64,000 bases of DNA. Source: Actinomycetospora cinnamomea. GTDB lineage: Bacteria > Actinomycetota > Actinomycetes > Mycobacteriales > Pseudonocardiaceae. A program made the translations under genes and the position numbers. The notes under the pieces were generated by a model. It saw only the letters and a list, made by a program, of their open reading frames with translations, searched no databases and was not told the DNA's origin. The DNA lies in assembly GCF_003096675.1 (NCBI RefSeq), contig NZ_QEKW01000007.1, positions 124,001 through 188,000 on the forward strand, read 5' to 3'. Below are positions 1 through 9,089 of this stretch, piece by piece (the first letter of the stretch is position 1; each line of letters begins with the position of its first letter).

Positions 1-1
1 G

Positions 2-1438
<1,437 letters not shown>

Positions 1439-1446
1439 CGTCCGTG

Positions 1447-1469
1447 GCAGCGAACGCGCTGTTCGCTGC
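1447..1469. terminator. Hairpin between convergent fadD15 and pimB
   Basis: A perfect 9-bp stem (GCAGCGAAC / GTTCGCTGC) with a 5-nt loop, 9 nt after the fadD15 stop and followed by TTCT. It probably serves both converging genes. The 27 nt 1447-1473 recur nearly unchanged at 15687-15713, so this is also a member of a dispersed palindromic repeat family. Confidence 0.6.
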
Positions 1470-1492
1470 TTCTATGCGTTCGAAGTCCCCGT

Positions 1493-2638
1493 TCACGCGC
1501 GGGCGAGGGCGCGGAGGCGGGCGGCGCGGGCCTCCCAGGTCCAGTCGGCGCGCATCCACCGACGCCCGACCGCGCCCATCGCACGGGCGGAGTCGGGGTC
1601 GGCGAGGAGGTCGGCGAGGGTGTCGGCGACGTCGGTGGGGTCGCGGCCGTCGACGAGGCGGCCGGTCTCCCCCGGTCGGATGGTCTCGGGCGCGCCACCC
1701 GACCGCCCCGCGATGACGGGCACGCCGGTCGCCTGGGCCTCGAGCAGGACGATCCCGAGCCCCTCGACATCGAGGCCCCCGCCGAGCGTGCGACAGGGCA
1801 GCGCCGACACGTCACCGGCGGCGTGGTGGGCCGGCACCTCGTCGGGGGTCATCGGCCCGGTGAACACGACGTGGTCGGCGACGCCGTGGGCCTTGGCGAG
1901 GCGGCGCAGCCGATCGCGATCGGGTCCGTCGCCGGCGACCACGAGCGCCGCGCCGGCCACCGCCGAGCGCAGCCGCGGGAGCGCGGCGATCAGCACGTCC
2001 TGGCCCTTGCGACGCACCAGCCGCGACACGCACACCACCAGCGGTCGCTCCCCCAGCCCGTGGCGGCGCCGGATCTCCTCGCGCGCACCCGCGTCGGGAC
2101 GGAAGCGCGCGGTGTCGATGCCCGACGGCAACGGCTCGAGGGCGACGTCCGGGCCGAGCGCCGGCGCGATCCGCCCGCGGGTGTACCGGCTCACCGTCGT
2201 CACGACGTCGCTGCCGCGCCCGATCCGCCGGAGCAGCTGGCGGCTACCCGGCAACATCGACCACCCCACCTCGTGACCGTGCGTGCTCGCGAGCACCCGT
2301 GCGGCGCCCGCGCGGCGCAGGGCCGGCGCCATGAGACCCAGCGGCGCGGCCGCCCCGAACCAGGTGGTGTGGATCCCGTGCGCGCGCACCAGCTCGGCCG
2401 CTCGGCGCGTCGCGACCGGCGTGGGCAGCATCATCGTCGTCGGCAGGCGGTGGACCTCGAACGGCTGCGCGGCGTCGAAGCGTCGGCACGCCTCCCGGGC
2501 CTCGGGCGAGCGTGCCCAGGTGGAGGCGAGCACGACGAGCTCGTCGGCGGGCAGGTGCGTGGCGAGCGCGTGCAGATAGGACTGGATGCCGCCGGGCCGG
2601 GGCGGGAAGTCGTTGGTGACCAGCAGCGTGCGCGGCAC
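1493..2638 (-). CDS. pimB: GDP-mannose-dependent alpha-mannosyltransferase PimB (GT4)
   Basis: Family GT4 glycosyltransferase of 381 residues, expected to add the second mannose to phosphatidylinositol monomannoside on the cytoplasmic side of the membrane. The N-terminal Rossmann half opens with the signature TNDFPPRPGGIQSY at residues 8-21, which is highly typical of PimB (Rv2188c). The second half has the nucleotide-sugar region LVVCVSRLVRRKGQDVLI and the donor-site EX7E-like stretch EGLGIVLLEAQATGVPVI near residues 290-310. It starts with GTG at 2638. Its position between a FadD15-type ligase and an NlpC/P60 gene matches the mycobacterial order. It could be a related mannosyltransferase with another acceptor, but motif plus context favour PimB. 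Confidence 0.88.
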   Translation of the reverse strand: MPRTLLVTNDFPPRPGGIQSYLHALATHLPADELVVLASTWARSPEAREACRRFDAAQPFEVHRLPTTMMLPTPVATRRAAELVRAHGIHTTWFGAAAPLGLMAPALRRAGAARVLASTHGHEVGWSMLPGSRQLLRRIGRGSDVVTTVSRYTRGRIAPALGPDVALEPLPSGIDTARFRPDAGAREEIRRRHGLGERPLVVCVSRLVRRKGQDVLIAALPRLRSAVAGAALVVAGDGPDRDRLRRLAKAHGVADHVVFTGPMTPDEVPAHHAAGDVSALPCRTLGGGLDVEGLGIVLLEAQATGVPVIAGRSGGAPETIRPGETGRLVDGRDPTDVADTLADLLADPDSARAMGAVGRRWMRADWTWEARAARLRALARA

Positions 2639-2683
2639 GGGCGCGAGCCTCGCACGCGCGCCGCCGGGTCCCCGGCACGGGCG

Positions 2684-3571
2684 TCACGCCCAGCGTCGGA
2701 GGAACTCCACGGTGGCCGCGTCGACGTCGCGGGGGTGCGACGCGCTCAGGAAGTGCTGCCCGCCGTCGACCACGCGAAGCTCGGCCTGCGGAGCGTTGAC
2801 GAACCGTGGGATCTCGTCCTCGGCGTTCGCCACCGAGTACACCTCGTCCGCGGTGCCCTGGAGCCACAGCACCGGGCACCGCACGCCGTCCAGCCGGCCG
2901 TGCAGGCCGTCGCGGTCGCGCAGGTTGATCGAACTCGTCCTCAGCCGGCGCCGCCCGGCGTCGCCGCGGTAGTTCTGCTGGTGCGTCGAATGCCAGAACG
3001 CTCGCGTCTCCGCGTCGACGTCCGCGTCGAACCCGGCCTCGAGCACCGCGTCGACCAGATCCGTGGGGATCACCCAGTCGTCGTCGACGGGCTCTGCCAG
3101 CGCGTCGATGGCCGGGGTGCAGAAGGCCACGCCGTCCCAGCACCCGAGCTCCCGGCTGCGCGGGCTCTCGGAGTCCATCGACGTGCCCAGCGGTATGACA
3201 CCGCGGACGACGCCGGGCGCGAGCAGGGCCATCCGGACCGCGACCCAGCCGCCCTGCGACGTGCCGAGCACGAAGGCCTGCGGGATGTCGAGGGCGCGGA
3301 GGACCTCGAGCGCGGCGACGGCGCTGTCCCAGTAGGTGAAGTCCTCGTACCCGGCGCGCGTGCGACCGTGGCCGTAGGGCTCGACCGCGAGCAGGTTGGC
3401 GGTCGAGAGCAGCTCCTCGTCGGCGAACTGCGGCCGGTACAGCTCCACCGACGTACTGAAGGAATTGACCATGACGAGCGTCGGCCGCGACGCGTCGTAC
3501 CCTCCGCCGAGGGCGTACCCGATGCTCGAACCGCCGAGGTGGGGCACGGAGAGGGTCTGGGCGACGCCCAC
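2684..3571 (-). CDS. Alpha/beta-fold hydrolase
   Basis: A 295-residue serine hydrolase of unknown substrate. The nucleophile elbow is GTSQGG, the oxyanion stretch lies near VMVNSFSTS, and the C-terminal VVDGGQHFL supplies the probable catalytic histidine. No signal peptide is seen, so it should be cytoplasmic. The frame is open further upstream, but I place the start at GTG 3571 because a perfect AGGAGG lies 6 nt before it (3578-3583) and the protein then begins directly at the first beta strand. It has its own candidate promoter downstream of the NlpC/P60 gene. The family is clear; the substrate is not. Confidence 0.8.
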   Translation of the reverse strand: MGVAQTLSVPHLGGSSIGYALGGGYDASRPTLVMVNSFSTSVELYRPQFADEELLSTANLLAVEPYGHGRTRAGYEDFTYWDSAVAALEVLRALDIPQAFVLGTSQGGWVAVRMALLAPGVVRGVIPLGTSMDSESPRSRELGCWDGVAFCTPAIDALAEPVDDDWVIPTDLVDAVLEAGFDADVDAETRAFWHSTHQQNYRGDAGRRRLRTSSINLRDRDGLHGRLDGVRCPVLWLQGTADEVYSVANAEDEIPRFVNAPQAELRVVDGGQHFLSASHPRDVDAATVEFLRRWA

Positions 3572-3648
3572 GGGCTGCCTCCTGGAGGAGTCGGTCGGCG
3601 GCCACGATCCCGTCGCCGACCACTGAGGCCACGGCGGGCCCACGACGG

Positions 3649-3678
3649 ATCGTCTGGTGCGCGCGACGACGGTGTCAA
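3649..3678 (-). promoter_or_regulatory. Candidate sigma-70-type promoter of the alpha/beta hydrolase
   Basis: On the minus strand TTGACA (3678-3673) is followed 18 nt later by GACGAT (3654-3649). Transcription would start near 3642, leaving a leader of about 70 nt before the AGGAGG-preceded GTG. The -35 is perfect and the -10 is weak. Confidence 0.4.
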
Positions 3679-3711
3679 CGAGCGCTCGGGACGCCCAGGG
3701 GCGCGACCCGT

Positions 3712-4746
3712 CTAGAGGACGATCCGCCGGACCCCGGTGACATTGCTGCGCACGTTCGACACCTTCACCACGTCGCCGGACTGCGGCGCCTCCAGGAACT
3801 TGCCACCACCGACGTAGAAGCCGACGTGGCTGACCGGGCTGTTGAAGAAGATCAGGTCGCCGGGCTGCGCGTCCTGGGGAGCGACGGGGACACCCACCAG
3901 CGCCTGCTGCCGGGACACCCGCGGCAACCCCACGCCCACCTGCCGGTACGCCCATTGCACGAGGCCCGAGCAGTCGTACGTGCTGGGGCCGGTGGCACCC
4001 CAGACGTACGGCTTGCCCTGCTGGGTGAGCGCCACCCGCAACGCGTCCATCGCGATGCCGACGCCCGGGATGTCGGTGGGATAGGCCGTCGTGCCGCCAC
4101 TGCGCAGCGCGGCCAGCGTGTCCGGCGACGCCTCGGCGAGCGCGCGCTCCGCCGCGGCCACCTCGCGGTCGGCGTCGACCTTACGGCGGGCGGCGTCGTC
4201 GGCGGTGCGCTGCGCGTCGGAGGCCGAGCGTTCGGCGTCGAGGGCGCGGGCCGCGGCGTCGCGCTCGGAGCCCTCGGCCGCCGCGGTCGCGTCGAGGAAG
4301 CGCTGGACGATCGCCCGGTTGTCCTCGGAGATGCTGTCGAGCAGCGCGGTGCGGTCGAGGTAGGCCTGCGGGGACTCGCTGCCCAGCAGCGCGCCCAGCG
4401 CGTCGAGCTGGCCCCCCTGATACGCCGCTCGGGAGACCTGATCGACGTCGACGAAAGCGCGGTCGCGCTCCGCGCGGGCGGCGTCGGCGACCACCCGGGC
4501 GTCGTCGGCCTCCCGACGGGTGCGGTCGGCCTCCCCTTGCCGGACCTCGAGCTGCTCGGCCGCGTCCAGCGACGCCTCCGTGGCATCGGCCGCGCGGGCG
4601 TTGGCCTGGGCGAGGGCCGTGACGGCGTCGGAGGCGCCGGGCGGGACGATGGGGTCGGCCGTGGCGGGTGCGGCACCGGCCGCGAGCAGCCCGGCGACGA
4701 GGGCCGCCACCAGCGAGGCGACGAGGGCCCCCGGGGGACGGGCCAC
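3712..4746 (-). CDS. Secreted NlpC/P60 peptidoglycan endopeptidase, RipC-like
   Basis: A predicted D,L-endopeptidase that cuts peptide stems of peptidoglycan. From the chosen GTG (4746) it has 344 residues: a signal peptide with hydrophobic run LVASLVAALVAGLLAAGAAPATA (given as two runs: LVASLVAALVAG, LLAAGAAPATA), a long alanine/glutamate/arginine-rich coiled coil (about 50-210), then an NlpC/P60 domain with catalytic Cys259 in TYDCSGLVQWAYR and His307 in SHVGFYVGGG. Coiled coil plus C-terminal NlpC/P60 is the RipC/Rv2190c architecture, and the locus is the same. The frame is open upstream to 5073, but that part looks non-coding and contains a C9 run near 4765. The start is inferred from the signal peptide; no strong ribosome binding site precedes it. 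FtsEX-linked regulation is known for RipC but cannot be seen here. Confidence 0.82.
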   Translation of the reverse strand: MARPPGALVASLVAALVAGLLAAGAAPATADPIVPPGASDAVTALAQANARAADATEASLDAAEQLEVRQGEADRTRREADDARVVADAARAERDRAFVDVDQVSRAAYQGGQLDALGALLGSESPQAYLDRTALLDSISEDNRAIVQRFLDATAAAEGSERDAAARALDAERSASDAQRTADDAARRKVDADREVAAAERALAEASPDTLAALRSGGTTAYPTDIPGVGIAMDALRVALTQQGKPYVWGATGPSTYDCSGLVQWAYRQVGVGLPRVSRQQALVGVPVAPQDAQPGDLIFFNSPVSHVGFYVGGGKFLEAPQSGDVVKVSNVRSNVTGVRRIVL

Positions 4747-5082
4747 GGGACGGTGCGGGAGCCCGGGGGGGGGCGAGAACCGGCCTCGCTGGCGTGCGGG
4801 GTGGTGCCAACCGCGGGACGGGGGGACGCCACGGCCTCGTCGGGTCCTCTCTGCGCTGCGCGGCACAGCCGACCCTCCGGACCGGGGACCGGCCCTCGTG
4901 GCCCGTGCCCGGACCGGACGCGTCGGCCCCCGACGGCCTCCATCCGGGATCCACCACGCCGTACCCGGCAGTAGGTGGGCGGCGACACTGTAGCCGAGCC
5001 CCTGGCGGACGCTCGCACCGACGGCGCCGAACGGTGGGCGCCCGGGCGGCGGACGGTCCGCCCCGGGAAACAAGCCGCGCGC
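4747..5082. other. 336-bp gene-free leader region upstream of the NlpC/P60 gene
   Basis: No convincing gene. On the minus strand a TACAGT -10-like hexamer sits at 4992-4987, which would give the endopeptidase a leader of about 235 nt, rich in short GC inverted repeats. I could not fit it to a known riboswitch. A C9 homopolymer lies near 4765-4774. Confidence 0.4.
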
Positions 5083-5376
5083 TCACCCCACGTCCCGGGC
5101 CCGGCGCGGCGCGGCGCGGCCGTCGCGGGCCGGTGGTGGCGCCGCCGGCGCCGGCAGCACGAGGCGCAGCCGGGGGATCAGCCCGTGGTCGGCCAGCACC
5201 TCGAGCGCCCGCTGCTCGACGGGGCCGAAGTCCAGCGGCAGCGGGCCGCCGGGCGCGGCGTCGGAGGGCCCGGCGGCGCTCGCCGCGGGCACGGTGGGCG
5301 TGCCGAGCAGCACCCCGACCACGCAGTCGTGACAGGCCACGTCGCGGACGGCACAGGTGTCGCAATCGATGAGCAC
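5083..5376 (-). CDS. Conserved actinobacterial small protein with paired cysteines (Rv2189c-like)
   Basis: A 97-residue protein of unknown function. The conserved part is the first 25 residues, LIDCDTCAVRDVACHDCVVG, with a CDxC pair and a CxxC pair that could bind a metal or an iron-sulfur cluster. The rest is proline- and alanine-rich. It starts with GTG at 5376, preceded by GGGAGG at 5 nt. The cysteine-rich N-terminus and its place next to the NlpC/P60 gene recall Rv2189c. No function can be assigned from sequence. Confidence 0.65.
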   Translation of the reverse strand: MLIDCDTCAVRDVACHDCVVGVLLGTPTVPAASAAGPSDAAPGGPLPLDFGPVEQRALEVLADHGLIPRLRLVLPAPAAPPPARDGRAAPRRARDVG

Positions 5377-5475
5377 GTCGGCCTCCCGGCCTCGGTCCCC
5401 GGCGGGTCCGGGGTCGTGGCGCGCACGCTAGGAGCGCCCCCCGACAACGCCGGGCCGGTCCGTGCCCAGGGCTGC

Positions 5476-6864
5476 TCAGATCCGCGCCAACCGGTGCAGC
5501 AGGACGCTCGAGGGCACCGGGTGCGCGCCTCGGCGGCGCACGGACTCCACGACCGCGCGGTCCGAGGTGACGACCACCAGTGGCCGACCCGACGGCTCGG
5601 CGCCCACCAGGGAGCGGATGAGGTCGTCGGCGAGCACGCCCGGTTCGCTGAAGAGCACCCGCACCCCGCGCACCGAGTGCGTCGGCACCCCGGTGATCCC
5701 CGCCCCGTCGAACACCAGCGTGGTCTCGGCGCCCGTCCGGGACGCCAGGGGCGCGACGGCGGCGACCAGGCGCTCGCGCTGCGAGGCCAGCGACAGGTCC
5801 GGCCACCCGGTCTTGGTCACGTTGTAGCCGTCGACGAGCAGGTGCACCTCGGGCAGCGCGAGCAGGCGGTCCAGCGCGGCCGGGTCCGTGACGCGGGCCT
5901 TCGGCGCCGTGCCCGCCCCCGACCCGACGAGCTCCGCGGGGCGTGCACCCTGGTCGCCGGCGCGCAGCCCCAGCTCGCGCCGGAGGCCCTCGGCCGCACC
6001 CGCGACGGTGTCGACGAGCAGGGCCAGGCGCGCGTCGTCGGCCCGCCGGGCGTCGAGGGCGGCCCGGCGGGCGCCCGCGAGCTCCTCGACCGCGCGCGCG
6101 GCACGCTCCTCCGCCGCGGCCACCGCCTCCCGACCGCGGTCCCGCTCGCGGCGCAGCTCCTCCAGCTCGGCCCGCAGCCCGCCCTCGCCCTCCTCGCGCG
6201 CGGCGCGCAGCTCGGCGGCCTCGTCCTCCGCGCGCCGCACCCGCGTGCCCTGCTCGCGCAGGCGGGCGCGCAGCTTCGCGATCTCGTCGCGGTTCTCCTG
6301 CGCCGCCGCCTCGACCGCCGAGCGCGCCTCGTCACGCTCGGCGGTCAGGCGGCGCACCTCGCCCTCGAGCCGCTCGGCGCGGGCCAGCGCGGTGTCGCGC
6401 TCGGCGCGGGCGCGGGCGGCGTCCGCGCGGTCTGTGACGTCGCGGACCAGCTCCGATCCGTCCTCGCGGCCCTCGAGCACCGCGACCGCCGCCGCGTGCA
6501 ACGGCTCGGTCTCCGCCCACCGCTCGGGTCGCTCCTCGGTCCACCACTCGACGACCTGCGCGGCGAAGCCGTCGGCCGTCCCCACGGCCGCCAGCAGCGG
6601 CGCCGCGCCGACCCGGGCGCGCTTGGCGGGGGCGAAGCGAGCGACGGCCCGCACGGACGGCGGCAGGTCCGGGACCGGGAGGTGGCCGACGGCGGTGGCG
6701 GTCAGTTCGGCCACCTTGGCGCGCACGGGCTCGGGCGCCCGGTCGAGCAGCCGTGCCCGGACGGCGGAGCGAGCCGCGTCGTCAGCGGCGTCAGCGGCGA
6801 CGGCGCCGTCGGCGCCGTCGGCGCGGTCGCCCGGCGCGCCCGGGTCGCCGCCGCCGTCCGTCAT
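5476..6864 (-). CDS. NYN-domain (PIN-like RNase fold) protein with coiled-coil region
   Basis: A 462-residue cytoplasmic protein. The C-terminal 140 residues form a YacP/NYN domain: LLVDGYNVTK (first acidic residue), ETTLVFDGAG, LADDLIRSLV and VVVTSDRAVVESVRRRGAH carry the conserved aspartates of a PIN-like nuclease. Residues of about 170-300 are an Arg/Glu/Ala-rich coiled coil, and the N-terminus is acidic and disordered. A TAGCCT hexamer ends 8 nt before the ATG, so the mRNA is probably leaderless. It is divergent from the exonuclease gene across a repeat-bearing 132-bp gap. RNA processing is likely from the domain; the actual target is unknown. Confidence 0.8.
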   Translation of the reverse strand: MTDGGGDPGAPGDRADGADGAVAADAADDAARSAVRARLLDRAPEPVRAKVAELTATAVGHLPVPDLPPSVRAVARFAPAKRARVGAAPLLAAVGTADGFAAQVVEWWTEERPERWAETEPLHAAAVAVLEGREDGSELVRDVTDRADAARARAERDTALARAERLEGEVRRLTAERDEARSAVEAAAQENRDEIAKLRARLREQGTRVRRAEDEAAELRAAREEGEGGLRAELEELRRERDRGREAVAAAEERAARAVEELAGARRAALDARRADDARLALLVDTVAGAAEGLRRELGLRAGDQGARPAELVGSGAGTAPKARVTDPAALDRLLALPEVHLLVDGYNVTKTGWPDLSLASQRERLVAAVAPLASRTGAETTLVFDGAGITGVPTHSVRGVRVLFSEPGVLADDLIRSLVGAEPSGRPLVVVTSDRAVVESVRRRGAHPVPSSVLLHRLARI

Positions 6865-6914
6865 GACCGGTCAGGCTAGACCCGCCGACGGCCGCGGGCC
6901 GGGCGCGCGCCGCG

Positions 6915-6976
6915 GCGCTGTCGGGGGCGCTGTCGGGGGCGCTGTCGGGGGCGCTGTCGGGGGCGCTGTCGGGGGC
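6915..6976. repeat. 12-bp tandem repeat, five copies, in a divergent promoter region
   Basis: The heptamer CGCTGTC recurs at exactly 12-bp spacing (GCTGTC at 6917, 6929, 6941, 6953 and 6965) in the unit GGCGCTGTCGGG. The array lies between the divergent NYN and exonuclease genes, immediately upstream of the exonuclease -10 hexamer TACCGT. Confidence 0.9.
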
Positions 6977-6996
6977 GCGCCCTACCGTCCGCCCCG

Positions 6997-8754
6997 ATGG
7001 ACGCTCCCGCCCGTCCGGTCACCGGCCCGGACCCCCAGCTCTCGTTCGGCGAGCTCGGCACGCCGCTGTCGGCGGTCACCTTCGTCGTGGTCGACCTGGA
7101 GACCACCGGCGGCCCTCCCGACTCCGACGCCATCACCGAGATCGGCGCGGTCAAGGTGCGTGGGGGCGAGGTCGTCGGCGAGTTCGCGACGCTGGTCGAC
7201 CCCGGGACGTCGGTCCCACCGGCGATCGTGTCGCTCACCGGGATCACGACGGCGATGGTCACCGGCGCGCCGCGGCTGGGCTCGGTGTTGGGCGCCTTCA
7301 TGGAGTTCTGCGCGGGGGCGGTGCTCGTCGCGCACAACGCCCCGTTCGACGTCGGGCACCTGCGGGCGGCGTGCCGGCGCCACGGTCCGCCCTGGCCGCG
7401 GCCGGCCGTGGTGTGCACGGCACGGCTCGGGCGCCGCGTCCTCACGCGTGAGGAGGCGCCGTCCTGCCGGCTCTCGGCGCTCGCCACCCTGTTCCGGTGC
7501 GGTACACGCCCGATCCACCGCGCCCTCGACGACGCCCGGGCCACCGTCGACGTCCTGCACGGGCTGCTCGAGCGGGTCGGTGGCCGCGGGGTGTCGACGC
7601 TGGAGGACCTGCTGGCGCTGCAGGTCGAGGTCAGCCCGGTCCAGCGGGCCAAGCGGCACCTGGCCGACGCGGTCCCCGAGGCGCCCGGGGTCTATCTCTT
7701 CCGCGGGCCGGGCGACGAGGTGCTCTACGTCGGCACCAGCGGCGACCTGCGCCGACGCGTGCGCTCCTACTTCACCGGCGGCGACAAGCGGGCGCGCATC
7801 ACGGAGATGGTCGGCCTGGCCGAGCGGGTCGACTGGGTGGTGTGCGCGCACGCGCTGGAGGCCGAGGTCCGCGAGCTGCGCCTGCTCGCCGGGCACGCGC
7901 CGCGCTACAACCGCCGCTCCCGCTTCCCGCACCGCGGGTGGTGGGTCGCGCTCACCGACGAACCCTTCCCCCGGCTCTCGGTGGTCCGCACCCCTCGCGC
8001 CGACGCGATCGGCCCCTTCGGGCGCCGGCCCGACGCGGTGCGGGCGGTCGAGGCCCTCCAGGACGCGGTGCCGCTGCGCCCGTGCACCCAACGCATTCCC
8101 GCCCGCGGCGCCGCGGGCACTCCCTGTGCGCTGCACGAGATGCGCCGCTGCGCCGCGCCGTGCGCGGGTCACGTCGACGTCGAGGCCTACCGGCCGGTCG
8201 TGGACGACGCCCGGGCCCTGGTGCGCGGCGCCGACGACACGGGGCTGCGCCGGCTCTCGCTCACCGTCACCGAGCTGGCGGCGGCCGAGCGCTTCGAGGA
8301 CGCCGCGGCCCACCGCGACCGCCTGGCCGACCTCGCCGCCGCCCTCGGCCGGGTCCAGCGCCTGTCCGCGGTCGCCGGGGCGCCCGAGATGATCGCCGCC
8401 CGGCCGGACGGCGAGCGCGGGTGGGACCTCGCGGTCGTGCGCCACGGGCGCCTCGCCGCCGCGGGACGGGCCCGCCGCGGGGTGCCGCCGATGCCCGTCG
8501 TCGAGACGCTGGTGGCCACGGCGGAGACGGTCCGCCCCGGCGACGGGCCACTGCGTGGGGCGCCGCCCGAGGAGGTCGCCGTCGTGACGCGCTGGCTCGA
8601 GCGCCCCGGGACGCGCATGGTGCGCACCACGACGCCGTGGGCGATGCCCGCGTCCGGCGCGGGCGCCTGGGGTGCGTGGGTGGGCCGGGCCCGCGACGCG
8701 CGCCACGCGGACCACCGCCCCGAGCACGTGGGAGCGCGCGGGGAGCCGCCCTAG
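6997..8754 (+). CDS. DEDDh exonuclease fused to a UvrC-like GIY-YIG domain (Rv2191-like)
   Basis: A 585-residue fusion. The DnaQ-type 3'-5' exonuclease domain (about 28-190) has Exo I VVDLETTG (Asp33, Glu35), Exo II HNAPFD (Asp118) and Exo III HRALDD (His174, Asp179). A GIY-YIG domain follows (about 228-300) with PGVYLF and EVLYVGTS, then UvrC-like sequence including a UVR-type stretch ELAAAERFEDAAAHRDRL. It resembles the N-terminal half of UvrC without its endonuclease V/HhH part. A role in DNA repair or proofreading is inferred; the E. coli Cho protein is a partial analogue. TACCGT ends 8 nt before the ATG, suggesting a leaderless transcript. Known as a conserved actinobacterial fusion. Confidence 0.88.
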   Translation: MDAPARPVTGPDPQLSFGELGTPLSAVTFVVVDLETTGGPPDSDAITEIGAVKVRGGEVVGEFATLVDPGTSVPPAIVSLTGITTAMVTGAPRLGSVLGAFMEFCAGAVLVAHNAPFDVGHLRAACRRHGPPWPRPAVVCTARLGRRVLTREEAPSCRLSALATLFRCGTRPIHRALDDARATVDVLHGLLERVGGRGVSTLEDLLALQVEVSPVQRAKRHLADAVPEAPGVYLFRGPGDEVLYVGTSGDLRRRVRSYFTGGDKRARITEMVGLAERVDWVVCAHALEAEVRELRLLAGHAPRYNRRSRFPHRGWWVALTDEPFPRLSVVRTPRADAIGPFGRRPDAVRAVEALQDAVPLRPCTQRIPARGAAGTPCALHEMRRCAAPCAGHVDVEAYRPVVDDARALVRGADDTGLRRLSLTVTELAAAERFEDAAAHRDRLADLAAALGRVQRLSAVAGAPEMIAARPDGERGWDLAVVRHGRLAAAGRARRGVPPMPVVETLVATAETVRPGDGPLRGAPPEEVAVVTRWLERPGTRMVRTTTPWAMPASGAGAWGAWVGRARDARHADHRPEHVGARGEPP

Positions 8755-8805
8755 ACTGCCCGCCACCCGGGGCATCCGGTCCCGCCGCGGAGAGGAGGAA
8801 GGCCC

Positions 8806-9084
8806 GTGATCACGGCCTTCGTGCTGGTCCACGCCGACGCCGACCGCATCCCCGAGACCGCCCAGGCCATCGCGGACCTCGAGGGCGTGTCCGAGGTCTA
8901 TTCCTGCGCCGGCGACGTCGACCTCGTGGCCGTGGTCCGCGTCCGCGAGCACGAGCAGCTCGCCGACGTCATCGCCGGCGGCCTGAGCAAGGTGGGCGGG
9001 GTGCGCAGCACGACGACCCACATCGCCTTCCGGTCGTACTCGTCACGCGACGACGCGTCGGCGTTCGCGGTCGGCCTCGACTAG
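8806..9084 (+). CDS. Stand-alone Lrp/AsnC RAM ligand-binding domain protein
   Basis: 92 residues comprising only the RAM (ligand-binding) domain of the Lrp/AsnC family: TAFVLVHADADRI at the start, then DLEGVSEVYSCAGDVDLVAVV and THIAFRSY. There is no helix-turn-helix, so it cannot bind DNA by itself. It may sense an amino acid and pair with a full-length Lrp protein. The GTG start is preceded by a strong GAGAGGAGGAAGG. TAGACT near 8753 is a candidate -10. It is convergent with trpD (5-nt gap); an amino-acid signal beside a tryptophan gene is suggestive but unproven. Confidence 0.85.
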   Translation: MITAFVLVHADADRIPETAQAIADLEGVSEVYSCAGDVDLVAVVRVREHEQLADVIAGGLSKVGGVRSTTTHIAFRSYSSRDDASAFAVGLD

Positions 9085-9089
9085 CTCGT

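Noticed and set aside
4747..4990. c-di-AMP (ydaO) riboswitch
   Set aside because: The expected conserved purine-rich core could not be found by eye; kept only as a finding to test with a covariance model.
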